DNA of 64,000 nt from Mycolicibacterium agri (lineage in GTDB: Bacteria > Actinomycetota > Actinomycetes > Mycobacteriales > Mycobacteriaceae), in contig NZ_PDCP01000016.1 in the NCBI RefSeq assembly GCF_002553505.1, positions 48,947 through 112,946 of the forward strand, given 5' to 3'. The notes beneath the pieces were generated by a model. That model was not told the DNA's origin. It saw only the letters and a list, made by a program, of their open reading frames with translations, and ran no database searches. Of this stretch, positions 20,438 through 28,065 are shown one piece after another (within the stretch, counting starts at the first letter, position 1; each line of letters begins with the position of its first letter). The translations under genes and the position numbers were made by a program.

Positions 20438-21523
20438 GTGCCAAACACCACGCAAAACACCACCCCCCACCGGGTCGTCCAGTGGACGACGGGAAATGTC
20501 GGAAAGAGCGCCGTCGAGGCGATTGCGAAGAACCCGAACTACGAGCTTGTCGGCTGCTACGCGTGGTCGGCCGACAAGGTCGGCGTCGATGTCGGCGAGC
20601 TGGCCGGTATCGAGCCTCTCGGCGTCACGGCCACCAACGACGTCGACGCGCTGCTGGCGCTGAAGCCCGACTGCGTCGTCTACAACCCGATGTGGATCAA
20701 CGTCGATGAGCTGGTGCGCATCTTGTCGGCGGGCGTCAACGTCGTGACGTCCGCGTCGTTCATCACCGGTCACAACCTCGGCGACGGCCGCGACCGCATC
20801 GAGGAGGCGTGCAGGCAGGGCGGCTCGACGATCTTCGGCTCGGGCGTCAGCCCCGGCTTCGCCGACGTGCTGGCCATCGTGGCCGCCACCGCGTGCGACC
20901 GCGTCGACAAGGTGATCATCGCCGAGTCCGCCGACACCACGCTCTACGACTCACCCGACACCGAGCGCCCGGCCGGCTTCGGCATGCCGATCGACGATCC
21001 GAACCTGCCGCCGATGGCAGAGAACGGCACCGCGGTGTTCGCCGAGGCCGTGCGGCTGGTCGCCGACTCGCTCGGCGTCGAGCTGGACGAGGTGGTCTGC
21101 GAGGCTGAATACGCCCACACCACAGAGGATCTCGACCTCGGCTCGTGGGTGATCAAGGCCGGCTGCGTGGCCGGCGTGTTCGCCAGTTGGCAGGGCCGCG
21201 TCGGCGGCAAGACCGTCGTCGACCTCAACGTGCGGTGGCGCAAGGGTCAGACGCTCGACCCAGACTGGAAGCTCGACGGCGACGGCTGGAAGATCACCAT
21301 CGAAGGACGGCCGACCGTCAACATGCAGGTCGGCTTCCTGCCGCCGCCCGACATGATCGAGAACATGAAGTCGATCGAAGACCTCTTCGTCATCGGCCAC
21401 ATCATGACGGCAGTGCCGCCGATACATGCGATTCCGGCCGTTGTCGCAGCCGCGCCGGGTATCGCAACCTACAACGATCTGCCGCTCCCGCAGGCACGCG
21501 GCACGGTGCCTGCGGGCGGCTGA
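20438..21523 (+). CDS. NAD(P)-dependent amine dehydrogenase family protein (DapB-like N-terminus)
   Basis: A 361-residue protein with an N-terminal Rossmann fold (VVQWTTGNVGKSAVEAI) of the dihydrodipicolinate-reductase-like type and a C-terminal alpha/beta domain. Many mycobacterial paralogues exist; the family includes 2,4-diaminopentanoate dehydrogenase, but the substrate here cannot be read from sequence. GTG 20438 lies 12 nt after the start of a TATGCT -10 box (20426-20431), so the mRNA is probably leaderless. It is divergent from the DivIVA-domain gene with 78 bp between starts. Confidence 0.8.
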   Translation: MPNTTQNTTPHRVVQWTTGNVGKSAVEAIAKNPNYELVGCYAWSADKVGVDVGELAGIEPLGVTATNDVDALLALKPDCVVYNPMWINVDELVRILSAGVNVVTSASFITGHNLGDGRDRIEEACRQGGSTIFGSGVSPGFADVLAIVAATACDRVDKVIIAESADTTLYDSPDTERPAGFGMPIDDPNLPPMAENGTAVFAEAVRLVADSLGVELDEVVCEAEYAHTTEDLDLGSWVIKAGCVAGVFASWQGRVGGKTVVDLNVRWRKGQTLDPDWKLDGDGWKITIEGRPTVNMQVGFLPPPDMIENMKSIEDLFVIGHIMTAVPPIHAIPAVVAAAPGIATYNDLPLPQARGTVPAGG

Positions 21524-21541
21524 CCAAACGCTAGGGCTCTC

Positions 21542-21823
21542 CTAGATGCAGGCGCTGGCCTGCGCGTAGCCCAACGGACCCTGGATGCCGATGCACGCAT
21601 CGACGGGATCCCAGTGGCGTGGGCCAGGGCCCCTCCACCACCGATCATGGCCGGGGCCGTGGCCGTGACCGTGGCCCGGCGGGTGCTCAGCGATCACCAG
21701 CGGTCCCTCGGGTACCGGTGCGACGGGCGCCGCGTTGGCAACCCCCGCGCCGATCCCGACGGCGCCGAAGGCCAGGCCCGCGGACAGGAGAGTTCCTGCT
21801 GCTACGGCTTTGAGATCGATCAT
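21542..21823 (-). CDS. Small secreted protein with His/Gly-rich segment
   Basis: A 93-residue product from ATG 21823 (GAGGGG ribosome binding site). Signal peptide to about residue 32 (AAGTLLSAGLAFGAVGIGAG, VANA|AP). The mature part is about 60 residues with a GHGHGHGPGH stretch and two Cys in DACIGIQGPLGYAQASACI, which may form a disulfide. The His-rich stretch could bind metal. It resembles the many small mycobacterial exported proteins of unknown function. Confidence 0.75.
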   Translation of the reverse strand: MIDLKAVAAGTLLSAGLAFGAVGIGAGVANAAPVAPVPEGPLVIAEHPPGHGHGHGPGHDRWWRGPGPRHWDPVDACIGIQGPLGYAQASACI

Positions 21824-22079
21824 GCTTATCCCCTCGGCAAATGTGCGTACGGTACAAGGCGCCGGATATACCGTTTGGCGCGCCCCGTCGGCCAAAGAGG
21901 TTGCAAATTCACATCATTCCGGCGTCCGATACGTCACTATACCTCGCCGCTAAGGTCTGCGACGCTCACCCCGGACCCGCCTGTGAGTGGGTTTGCTCCG
22001 GCTGCGCGCCTGCCTGATAACCGCTTCTCGCGTGCGTCGCTGCGGCCGTCGCCGGACCCGGTTCGACGACGGGTAAGAA

Positions 22080-22125
22080 GACGATCTGTGTGACCGATGC
22101 GTCAGCCGACGATCTGTGTGACCGA
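22080..22125. repeat. 18-bp direct repeat at a gene 3' end
   Basis: GACGATCTGTGTGACCGA occurs at 22080-22097 and again at 22108-22125, a period of 28 bp. The second copy forms the 3' coding end of the gene on the minus strand (ASVTQIVG, stop at 22102), and the first repeats the same codons just after the stop. It is a short tandem duplication. Confidence 0.7.
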
Positions 22126-22533
22126 CGCCTCAAGGTGTGCGTTCGGCGGCCCCTCCAGCGGCACGTCCTGAAGCACGCGGGCCTGCCCGGCGCGGACCGT
22201 GAAATCGCCGACCTGCGGCTGATGCCCGCCCTTGACCTCGTAGACGACCTTGATCTCTTTGTCGGGCAGCGGGTGCAGTCCAAGGTATTTGGGCTCGATG
22301 CGATAGCGGTACAGGCATCCGTTCGGCGCCGAGCAGTTCTGGTCGGTCACCACGACACCGATCTGGAACTCCGCCGGCGTCGGCACCTTCGGTTGCTGCT
22401 GCGCCGCGGGCACCCGCGCCGTCGGCGGGGCCGGTGGTGTCCTGTCGGCGGTCAGCACCGCAATGGTGACACCGAAGCCCGTGGCGACCACAGCGAAGAT
22501 CGCCAGCACAGCAACGACGCGACGAGCGTTCAT
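22102..22533 (-). CDS. Membrane-anchored hypothetical protein
   Basis: A 143-residue protein with one N-terminal transmembrane helix (residues about 5-28, VVAVLAIFAVVATGFGVTIAV) and a Pro-rich linker. An external beta-sandwich-like domain follows (about 55-140), with two Cys (NCSAPNGCLYRY) likely to be bridged. I recognise no family. It is divergent from the beta-propeller gene that follows. Confidence 0.65.
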   Translation of the reverse strand: MNARRVVAVLAIFAVVATGFGVTIAVLTADRTPPAPPTARVPAAQQQPKVPTPAEFQIGVVVTDQNCSAPNGCLYRYRIEPKYLGLHPLPDKEIKVVYEVKGGHQPQVGDFTVRAGQARVLQDVPLEGPPNAHLEASVTQIVG

Positions 22534-22634
22534 CGGGGCTCCATGTGCCCAGATTGCACCAGGATCGGCTGTCGCGTCGGCCGAATGAAGTAGTCAATTA
22601 CGCACGCACGCGGAAAATTGAGGTTCATTGTTTA

Positions 22635-23717
22635 ATGCATGGCTACACGCGGGAGCCGACGGACCACCGCGGCCGTCGCAAACTGTCAGTGAGTCGCGTC
22701 ATGCACGAACAGCTCGCGGGCTACATCTCCGGACCGGTCAACGCCGAAGACCTCGCCGTCGCTCCGGGCGGGCAGTGGGTGCTGACATCGGGCATGACGG
22801 GGCCGACGGCGCCCCTGGGCCACCTGTACGCGGTGAGGGTCGAGGACGGGGCGTCCAGCGAGATCTTCCCGTACGGCGCCTCCTACGCGCTGGACACCGA
22901 AAGATTCGCCGCGCAACCGGATCTCGACCCGTTCCGGTTCCGCCCGCAGGGCATCGACGTAACGGTTCAGCGCGACGGCCGCACCGAGCTCTACGTCGTC
23001 AGTCACGGAGCCGCCGAGTCGGTCGAGGTGTTCGAGGTCGACCTCGACGAGCCGCGCCCGACACTGAGATGGCTTGGCGGGGTGGCGCTTCCGGGCACCG
23101 CAGTCGGCAATGACGTCGCCGCGGTCGGCGACGGCTTCATCGTCAGCACGACGGGAGACCCCGACGGCCTCCGCTCCATCAGCGTCGAGGACGCGATGGC
23201 CGGACGCGACACCGGAGGCGTGCTGGAGTGGTCGCCGGGGGCCGGCTGGACGACACTGCCGGGCACTTCGATGAACACGGCCACCGGTGTGGCCATCTCA
23301 TCCGACGGTGACTGGATCTACATCGGCGGCTGGAACTCCCGGTGTATCAGGAAGGTTCAACGGGGGACCCCCGACCCGATCAGCACGACGGTGGAGGTCG
23401 GCATGATGGTGGACAACCTGACGTGGGCGGCGTCGGGCCATCTCCTCGCCGCGGGCACCTATGGCACCAGCATGCAGGAGTTCCTGGCCAGCCACTTCGG
23501 CCCGAGCCCGCGGCTGGGGTTCCCGTCGCGCGTGCTTCGCGTCGATCCCGACACGCTGGCCACCGAGACGCTCGTCGACTACGGGCCCGATACCTTCGGC
23601 GCGGCCACCACGGCGCTGCAGGTCGGCCGTGAGATCTGGGTGGGCACGGCCCGCGACCAGGGCCTGGCGCGATTCCGCTTCCCCGCGCCGAACCGCGCCT
23701 TCGGGCCCCAGTCATGA
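22635..23717 (+). CDS. Beta-propeller protein of the arylesterase/SMP-30 type
   Basis: About 360 residues of repeating beta sheets: LAVAPGGQWVLTSG, GIDVTVQRDGRTELYVVSHG, VGNDVAAVGDGFIVSTTGD, TGVAISSDGDWIYIGGWNS, VDNLTWAASGHLLAAG, and TALQVGREIWVGTARDQG. The pattern fits a six-bladed propeller with the Asn/Asp calcium ligands of paraoxonase/gluconolactonase-like hydrolases (GNDV, DNLTW). No signal peptide is clear. The start is uncertain: ATG 22635, GTG 22689 or ATG 22701 are possible and none has a good ribosome binding site. A lactonase-like activity is an inference. Confidence 0.75.
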   Translation: MHGYTREPTDHRGRRKLSVSRVMHEQLAGYISGPVNAEDLAVAPGGQWVLTSGMTGPTAPLGHLYAVRVEDGASSEIFPYGASYALDTERFAAQPDLDPFRFRPQGIDVTVQRDGRTELYVVSHGAAESVEVFEVDLDEPRPTLRWLGGVALPGTAVGNDVAAVGDGFIVSTTGDPDGLRSISVEDAMAGRDTGGVLEWSPGAGWTTLPGTSMNTATGVAISSDGDWIYIGGWNSRCIRKVQRGTPDPISTTVEVGMMVDNLTWAASGHLLAAGTYGTSMQEFLASHFGPSPRLGFPSRVLRVDPDTLATETLVDYGPDTFGAATTALQVGREIWVGTARDQGLARFRFPAPNRAFGPQS

Positions 23718-24776
23718 AGTCGGCCGGGGGTCAATCCTGTTGCCCTTCTCGTCCCAGTGCGCCGCTACCTTCTTGCTGGGCTGCACGCGCGGGGGCTCGC
23801 CCGGCATCTTCGGGTAATTGGGCGGGTAGGGCAGATCACCGAGGCCGCGCTCCTCGTCGGCCTTCACCATCTCCAGCAGGGGTTCGATGGACTGCGCGAC
23901 GGCGTCGAGGTCGGCCATGGCATCACCACGCTCCTTGACGATGTCCGGGACGGTGGCGATGGTGAAGTCGTCGGGATCGGCGTCGCGTAAGTCGTTCCAG
24001 GACAACGGCATTGACACGGTCGCAATCGGTGTTTTGCGCGCCGAGTACGCCGATGCGAACGTGCGGTCGCGGGCATTCTGGTTGTAGTCGATGAACAGCC
24101 GCTCGCCGCGCTCCTCCTTCCACCACGACGTGGTGACCGCGTCGGGCGCGCGCCGTTCGACTTCGCGGGCCAGCGCGATGCCTGCGCGGCGAACCGCGAT
24201 GAAGTCCCATTCTGGCTTGATGCGCAGGTAGACATGCACCCCGCGACCGCCGGACGTCTTCGGAAAGCCGATCAGGCCTAATTCGTCGAGCAGGGGTTTG
24301 AGCACCTCGACGGCGATCGCGCTGGCTTCGGCGAATCCGGTGCCGGGCTGCGGATCCAGGTCGATGCGCAGTTCGTCGGGGTGTTCGGTGTCGGCGCAGC
24401 GCACCTGCCAGGGGTGCAGCGTCACGGTGCCCATCTGCGCCGCCCAGACGATCGCCGACGGATGCGTGACCCGCAGCGCGTCGGCCGTTCGACCCGACGG
24501 GAACGTCACCACACAGGTCTCCAGATAGTCGGGACGCTTCTGCGGCACCCGCTTCTGGTAGATCTCCTCGCCCTCGATGCCGTCGGGGAACCGCTGCAGA
24601 TGGGTGGGCCGGTCGCGCAGAGCGTTCAGCAGCGGCCCCTTTCCCACGGCCATGTAGTACTCGACCAGTTTGCGTTTCGTGCCGCCGCTGCCCAGCTTCG
24701 GAAAGTAGATCTTGTCCGGATTGGTCAGCCGAACCTTGATACCGTCGACGTCGAGTTCTTCTGCAGGCGTTGCCAT
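23712..24776 (-). CDS. LigD-type primase-polymerase (Prim-PolC / PolD1)
   Basis: A 354-residue stand-alone archaeo-eukaryotic primase-type polymerase. The metal-binding DxD is in LRIDLDPQPG; SGGRGVHVYLRI is the conserved Gly/His loop, and the third acidic residue lies in FIDYNQN. It is homologous to the polymerase domain of LigD and to the M. smegmatis protein reported to work with LigC in base excision repair by short gap filling with ribonucleotides. Its start lies 1 nt after the ligC stop, so the two form an operon. The last 6 nt overlap the convergent beta-propeller gene. Confidence 0.92.
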   Translation of the reverse strand: MATPAEELDVDGIKVRLTNPDKIYFPKLGSGGTKRKLVEYYMAVGKGPLLNALRDRPTHLQRFPDGIEGEEIYQKRVPQKRPDYLETCVVTFPSGRTADALRVTHPSAIVWAAQMGTVTLHPWQVRCADTEHPDELRIDLDPQPGTGFAEASAIAVEVLKPLLDELGLIGFPKTSGGRGVHVYLRIKPEWDFIAVRRAGIALAREVERRAPDAVTTSWWKEERGERLFIDYNQNARDRTFASAYSARKTPIATVSMPLSWNDLRDADPDDFTIATVPDIVKERGDAMADLDAVAQSIEPLLEMVKADEERGLGDLPYPPNYPKMPGEPPRVQPSKKVAAHWDEKGNRIDPRPTS

Positions 24777-24777
24777 C

Positions 24778-25830
24778 TCAGGACTCCAGCACGTCGTAGA
24801 GGTCGTAGTTCAGCGGCACGTCGAGTTGGTCGAAGGTGCAGCTTCGCGGGTCCCGGTCGGGGCGCCAGCGGATGAATTTGACGGCGTGCCGGAATCGGCG
24901 GCCGTATTCGGAGTTGCCCTCCATCTGATCGTAGGCCACCTCGCAGACCTTCTCCGGGCGCACCGGGATCCAGCGCTTGTCGGCCGCCGAATTCCACCGG
25001 CTGAGGTCGCCCTCGCGCATTTCGTCGCCTTCGCGTAGCGGCTCGAGCTCGGCGAGCAGCTTGAGCCGATCCTTGGCGGTGAAAGACGCTGCGCCGCCGA
25101 CCATTTGCAGCTCGCCGTCGTCGCGGTAGAGCCCCAGCAGAATCGAGCCGATGCCTTCGCCGCTCTTGTGGATGCGATACCCCATCGCCACACAGTCGGC
25201 GTCACGGGCGTGCTTGACCTTCACCATCTCCCGCTTGCCCGGCAGATACGGCCCGTCGAGCCGCTTGGCGATCACGCCGTCGAGCCCCGCGCCCTCGAAT
25301 TCCTCGAGCCACTGCGCGCCGAGCGCCGGATCCTCGGTGGTGCGGGTGACGTGACACCACTGCTTCTCGGTCACGGCCTCCCGCAGTGCCTCGCGACGAA
25401 CGCGGAACGGCTCCTTCAAAAGGGACTTGTCGTCGACGGCCAGGGCGTCGAAACCGATGAAATGGGCGGGCGTCTGCTCGGCGAGCAGCTTGATACGGCT
25501 TGCGGCGGGGTGGATGCGCTGGCTGAGCGACTCCCAGTCCAGCCTGATCCGGCCGCCGATCTCTCGCGGCACGACGACTTCTCCGTCGAGCACACAACGC
25601 GGCGCCACCTCCTCGCGCAGCGCGTCGAGCAACTCCGGGAAGTAGCGGCCGAGGTCTTTGCCGTTGCGTGAGTGCAGCACCAGCTTGTCGCCGTCGCGGA
25701 ACACCAATGCACGGAACCCGTCCCACTTCGGCTCATACGACCACACTCCCGCGTCGTCGGGCACTTTGGCCTGGGCCTTGGCCAGCATCGGCTCGAGCGG
25801 CGGCTGCACGGGGAGATTCACACGGTCCAT
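24778..25830 (-). CDS. ligC: ATP-dependent DNA ligase C (LigC1 type)
   Basis: A 350-residue minimal ATP-dependent ligase with a nucleotidyltransferase domain and OB-fold. Adenylation motif I is EPKWDGFR with Lys35 as the likely nucleophile; other motifs seen are LDGEVVVP, FIGFDALAVDD (motif III), DGVIAKRLDG (motif IV) and MVKVKHARDAD (motif V). It seals nicks after filling by the adjacent Prim-PolC. It is the first gene of a two-gene operon and divergent from a second, related ligase; 56 bp separate the two starts. Confidence 0.93.
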   Translation of the reverse strand: MDRVNLPVQPPLEPMLAKAQAKVPDDAGVWSYEPKWDGFRALVFRDGDKLVLHSRNGKDLGRYFPELLDALREEVAPRCVLDGEVVVPREIGGRIRLDWESLSQRIHPAASRIKLLAEQTPAHFIGFDALAVDDKSLLKEPFRVRREALREAVTEKQWCHVTRTTEDPALGAQWLEEFEGAGLDGVIAKRLDGPYLPGKREMVKVKHARDADCVAMGYRIHKSGEGIGSILLGLYRDDGELQMVGGAASFTAKDRLKLLAELEPLREGDEMREGDLSRWNSAADKRWIPVRPEKVCEVAYDQMEGNSEYGRRFRHAVKFIRWRPDRDPRSCTFDQLDVPLNYDLYDVLES

Positions 25831-25886
25831 ACTCGACTAGACCTCCGACGCCCGGCAATGTCATCGAAGGCGGCGACAATGGTGCG

Positions 25887-26975
25887 ATGCAGCTGCCCGT
25901 CATGCCGCCGGTGTCGCCGATGTTGTCCCGGTCGGTGCCGACCATTCCGCCCGACGCCTTCTACGAGCCGAAGTGGGACGGTTTCCGGTCGATCTGTTTC
26001 CGCGACGGCGACGAGGTGGAGCTCGGCAGCCGCAACGAGCGCCCGATGACGCGGTACTTCCCCGAACTGGTCGCGGCGGCGCAAGCCGAGCTGCCGCAGC
26101 GCTGCGTGATCGACGGCGAGATCGTCATCGCCACGGCGGGCCGACTGGACTTCGAGGCGCTGCAGTTGCGGCTGCACCCGGCCGCTTCGCGGGTGCAGAT
26201 GCTCGCCGAGCAGACGCCGGCCCACTTCATTGCCTTCGACCTGCTCGCGCTCGGCGACGAGGACTACACCGGCCGCCCCTTCAGCGAGCGCCGGGCCGCG
26301 CTCGTGGCGGCGCTAGCGGACGCGAGGAGCAGAAAGACAGAAGCGGACGCGGGTCCGGCGTTCCACGTCACGCCAGCCACCACCGATCTGGCGACCGCGC
26401 AGCAGTGGTTCGACCAGTTCGAGGGTGCCGGGCTCGACGGCATCGTCGCCAAACCGCTGACACTCACCTATCAGCCCGACAAGCGGGTCATGTTCAAGGT
26501 CAAGCACGAACGCACCGCCGACTGCGTCGTCGCTGGATACCGGTTGCACAAGTCCGGCGCCGATGCGGTGGGCTCGCTGCTGCTCGGGCTCTACAAGGAG
26601 GACGGGACGCTGGCCTCGGTGGGCGTCATCGGCGCCTTCCCGATGGCCACCCGCAGGCAACTGCTGACCGAACTGCAGCCGCTGGTGACCACGTTCGACG
26701 AGCACCCGTGGAACTGGGCCGCGCACTTCGCAGGCGAGCGCACGCCGCGTCGCAACGAAGGCTCGCGATGGAACGCCGGCAAGGACCTGTCGTTCGTCCC
26801 GCTACGCCCGGAACGGGTGGTCGAGGTGCACTACGACCACATGGAGGGCGAACGCTTCCGCCACACCGCGCAATTCAACCGGTGGCGCCCCGACCGCGAC
26901 CCACGGTCGTGCACCTACGAGCAGCTCGAGCAGCCGGTGACATACAAGCTCGGCGACATAGTCCCTGGACTGTGA
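25887..26975 (+). CDS. ATP-dependent DNA ligase C, second copy (LigC2 type)
   Basis: A 362-residue paralogue of the divergent ligC. Motif I EPKWDGFR with Lys29, VIDGEIVIA, HFIAFDLLALGD, LDGIVAKPL and FKVKHERTADC mark the nucleotidyltransferase core; the C-terminal OB-fold ends in FRHTAQFNRWRPDRDP. ATG 25887 is the first start that keeps the short N-terminus found in LigC proteins. Two divergent LigC genes beside Prim-PolC match the arrangement known in M. smegmatis. Motif I and all nucleotide-binding motifs are intact, so it is probably active. Confidence 0.92.
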   Translation: MQLPVMPPVSPMLSRSVPTIPPDAFYEPKWDGFRSICFRDGDEVELGSRNERPMTRYFPELVAAAQAELPQRCVIDGEIVIATAGRLDFEALQLRLHPAASRVQMLAEQTPAHFIAFDLLALGDEDYTGRPFSERRAALVAALADARSRKTEADAGPAFHVTPATTDLATAQQWFDQFEGAGLDGIVAKPLTLTYQPDKRVMFKVKHERTADCVVAGYRLHKSGADAVGSLLLGLYKEDGTLASVGVIGAFPMATRRQLLTELQPLVTTFDEHPWNWAAHFAGERTPRRNEGSRWNAGKDLSFVPLRPERVVEVHYDHMEGERFRHTAQFNRWRPDRDPRSCTYEQLEQPVTYKLGDIVPGL

Positions 26976-26985
26976 CGACAGGGAC

Positions 26986-27016
26986 TTGACCTCAAGTTCA
27001 GTTGAGGTTGCAGGCT
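26986..27016 (+). promoter_or_regulatory. SoxR/MerR-type promoter with dyad operator
   Basis: The -35 element TTGACC (26986-26991) is separated by 19 nt from CAGGCT (27011-27016), the over-long spacing typical of MerR-family promoters. Between them lies CCTCAAGTTCAGTTGAGG (26990-27007), which closely matches the known SoxR box (CCTCAAGTTAACTTGAGG). The implied transcript starts about at the ATG at 27023. Confidence 0.7.
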
Positions 27017-27022
27017 CGACGC

Positions 27023-27664
27023 ATGGAACAAATACTCACCGACCTCTGGCAGACCCGCACCGACTCACCCTTCCCCGGGCTGACGACCCACGCCTACCTG
27101 TGGACCGGCGCCAATGCGCTGTTCTATTCGGTGGCAACCGATTCCGACTTCGCAGAACTCGACCGCCTCGGCGGCGTCGCGGCCCAATACCTGTCGCACC
27201 GCGACGAAGCCGGACCGATGCTGGCGAAAATCGCGGCCCACTTCCACTCCTCGTTGCACGCTCCCGCCGCCGAACTCGCCGAGATCGGCAAGCACTCCCA
27301 CATCGACGTGGCGCTGGGCAGCCGTCATGTCGACGTCAACGGCATCGAGATCATTCCGACGCCGGGCCACTCCCCCGGCAGCACGTGCTATCTCGTCAAC
27401 GGCGCCGAGGGACGCTACCTGTTCACCGGCGACACCCTCATCCGAAACGAGTCCGGCGCGTGGTGGGCGGGCTACCTGCCCGGCCACAGCGACGCCGCCG
27501 CGTTGGCGTCCAGCCTGCGACTGCTGCGCACGCTCGAACCCGACGTGGTGATTTCCAGCGCATTCCAAGGTGACTCCGCCGTGCACCGTATCCAGCGCGA
27601 ACGTTGGGCCGAGCACGTCGACGAGGCGTTGGAGGGCCTGCCCGCCGGTTTGGCGAAGCGCTGA
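27023..27664 (+). CDS. MBL-fold metallo-hydrolase
   Basis: A 213-residue beta-lactamase-fold protein. Visible features are HIDVALGSRHVDVNG, the metal-ligand loop PTPGHSPGSTCYL and the Asp-containing FTGDTL. The first metal motif (HxHxDH) is not intact: the corresponding loop reads YLSHRDEAG, so one metal site may be lost. Substrate unknown. The SoxR-type promoter just upstream indicates induction by redox-active compounds; no SoxR gene lies in the window. ATG 27023 is favoured over an in-frame start at 27002, which lies inside the operator. Confidence 0.85.
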   Translation: MEQILTDLWQTRTDSPFPGLTTHAYLWTGANALFYSVATDSDFAELDRLGGVAAQYLSHRDEAGPMLAKIAAHFHSSLHAPAAELAEIGKHSHIDVALGSRHVDVNGIEIIPTPGHSPGSTCYLVNGAEGRYLFTGDTLIRNESGAWWAGYLPGHSDAAALASSLRLLRTLEPDVVISSAFQGDSAVHRIQRERWAEHVDEALEGLPAGLAKR

Positions 27665-27681
27665 TCGGGCACCCCGAATGC

Positions 27682-28047
27682 ATGTCTGTAACCGCATTTC
27701 AAGATCTCCCGCTGGCGGATCGTGACCGCGAGTGGGAGGGCGACGCCGCCGAGAAGCGGGTCCGCGACTGGGCAGGCGCCGAAGACGAGCCCAACCAGAA
27801 ATACCGCGACGCGCACGTCTGGTACGACAGCGACAAGAAGGACAACTTCACCGCGTACAAGCTGCTGATCGCCGACGTCGTCGACGGCAAACTGAAAGCC
27901 GTCCCCCGCGGTGTGATGGCGGCGGGCGCCATCATGGACGGCGCTCGCGGCGGCATCGATCTGCCCGAAGACGACATCGATCGGGTGAAGAACCACCTGG
28001 CCAAGTACTACAAGAAGATGGGCGACACCGCGCCCTGGGAGCGTTAG
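27682..28047 (+). CDS. Hypothetical protein resembling a domain of phage head-maturation proteins
   Basis: A 121-residue soluble protein. Its pattern of an N-terminal WEGDAAEKRVRDWA helix, then YKLLIADVVDGKLKAVPRGV, ARGGIDLPEDDIDRVKNHLA and KYYKKMGDTAPWE resembles, from memory, a domain near actinophage prohead proteases and capsid proteins. No other phage gene is near, so it may be a domesticated stand-alone copy. The gene starts 17 nt after the MBL gene and may share its SoxR-type promoter. Convergent with the dehydratase operon. Function unknown. Confidence 0.7.
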   Translation: MSVTAFQDLPLADRDREWEGDAAEKRVRDWAGAEDEPNQKYRDAHVWYDSDKKDNFTAYKLLIADVVDGKLKAVPRGVMAAGAIMDGARGGIDLPEDDIDRVKNHLAKYYKKMGDTAPWER

Positions 28048-28065
28048 TCCGCTTCGGGCGCAGCG

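Noticed and set aside
27682..28047. Prophage remnant
   Set aside because: Only a single phage-like domain; no integrase, terminase, capsid or tail genes, and neighbours are ordinary chromosomal genes.
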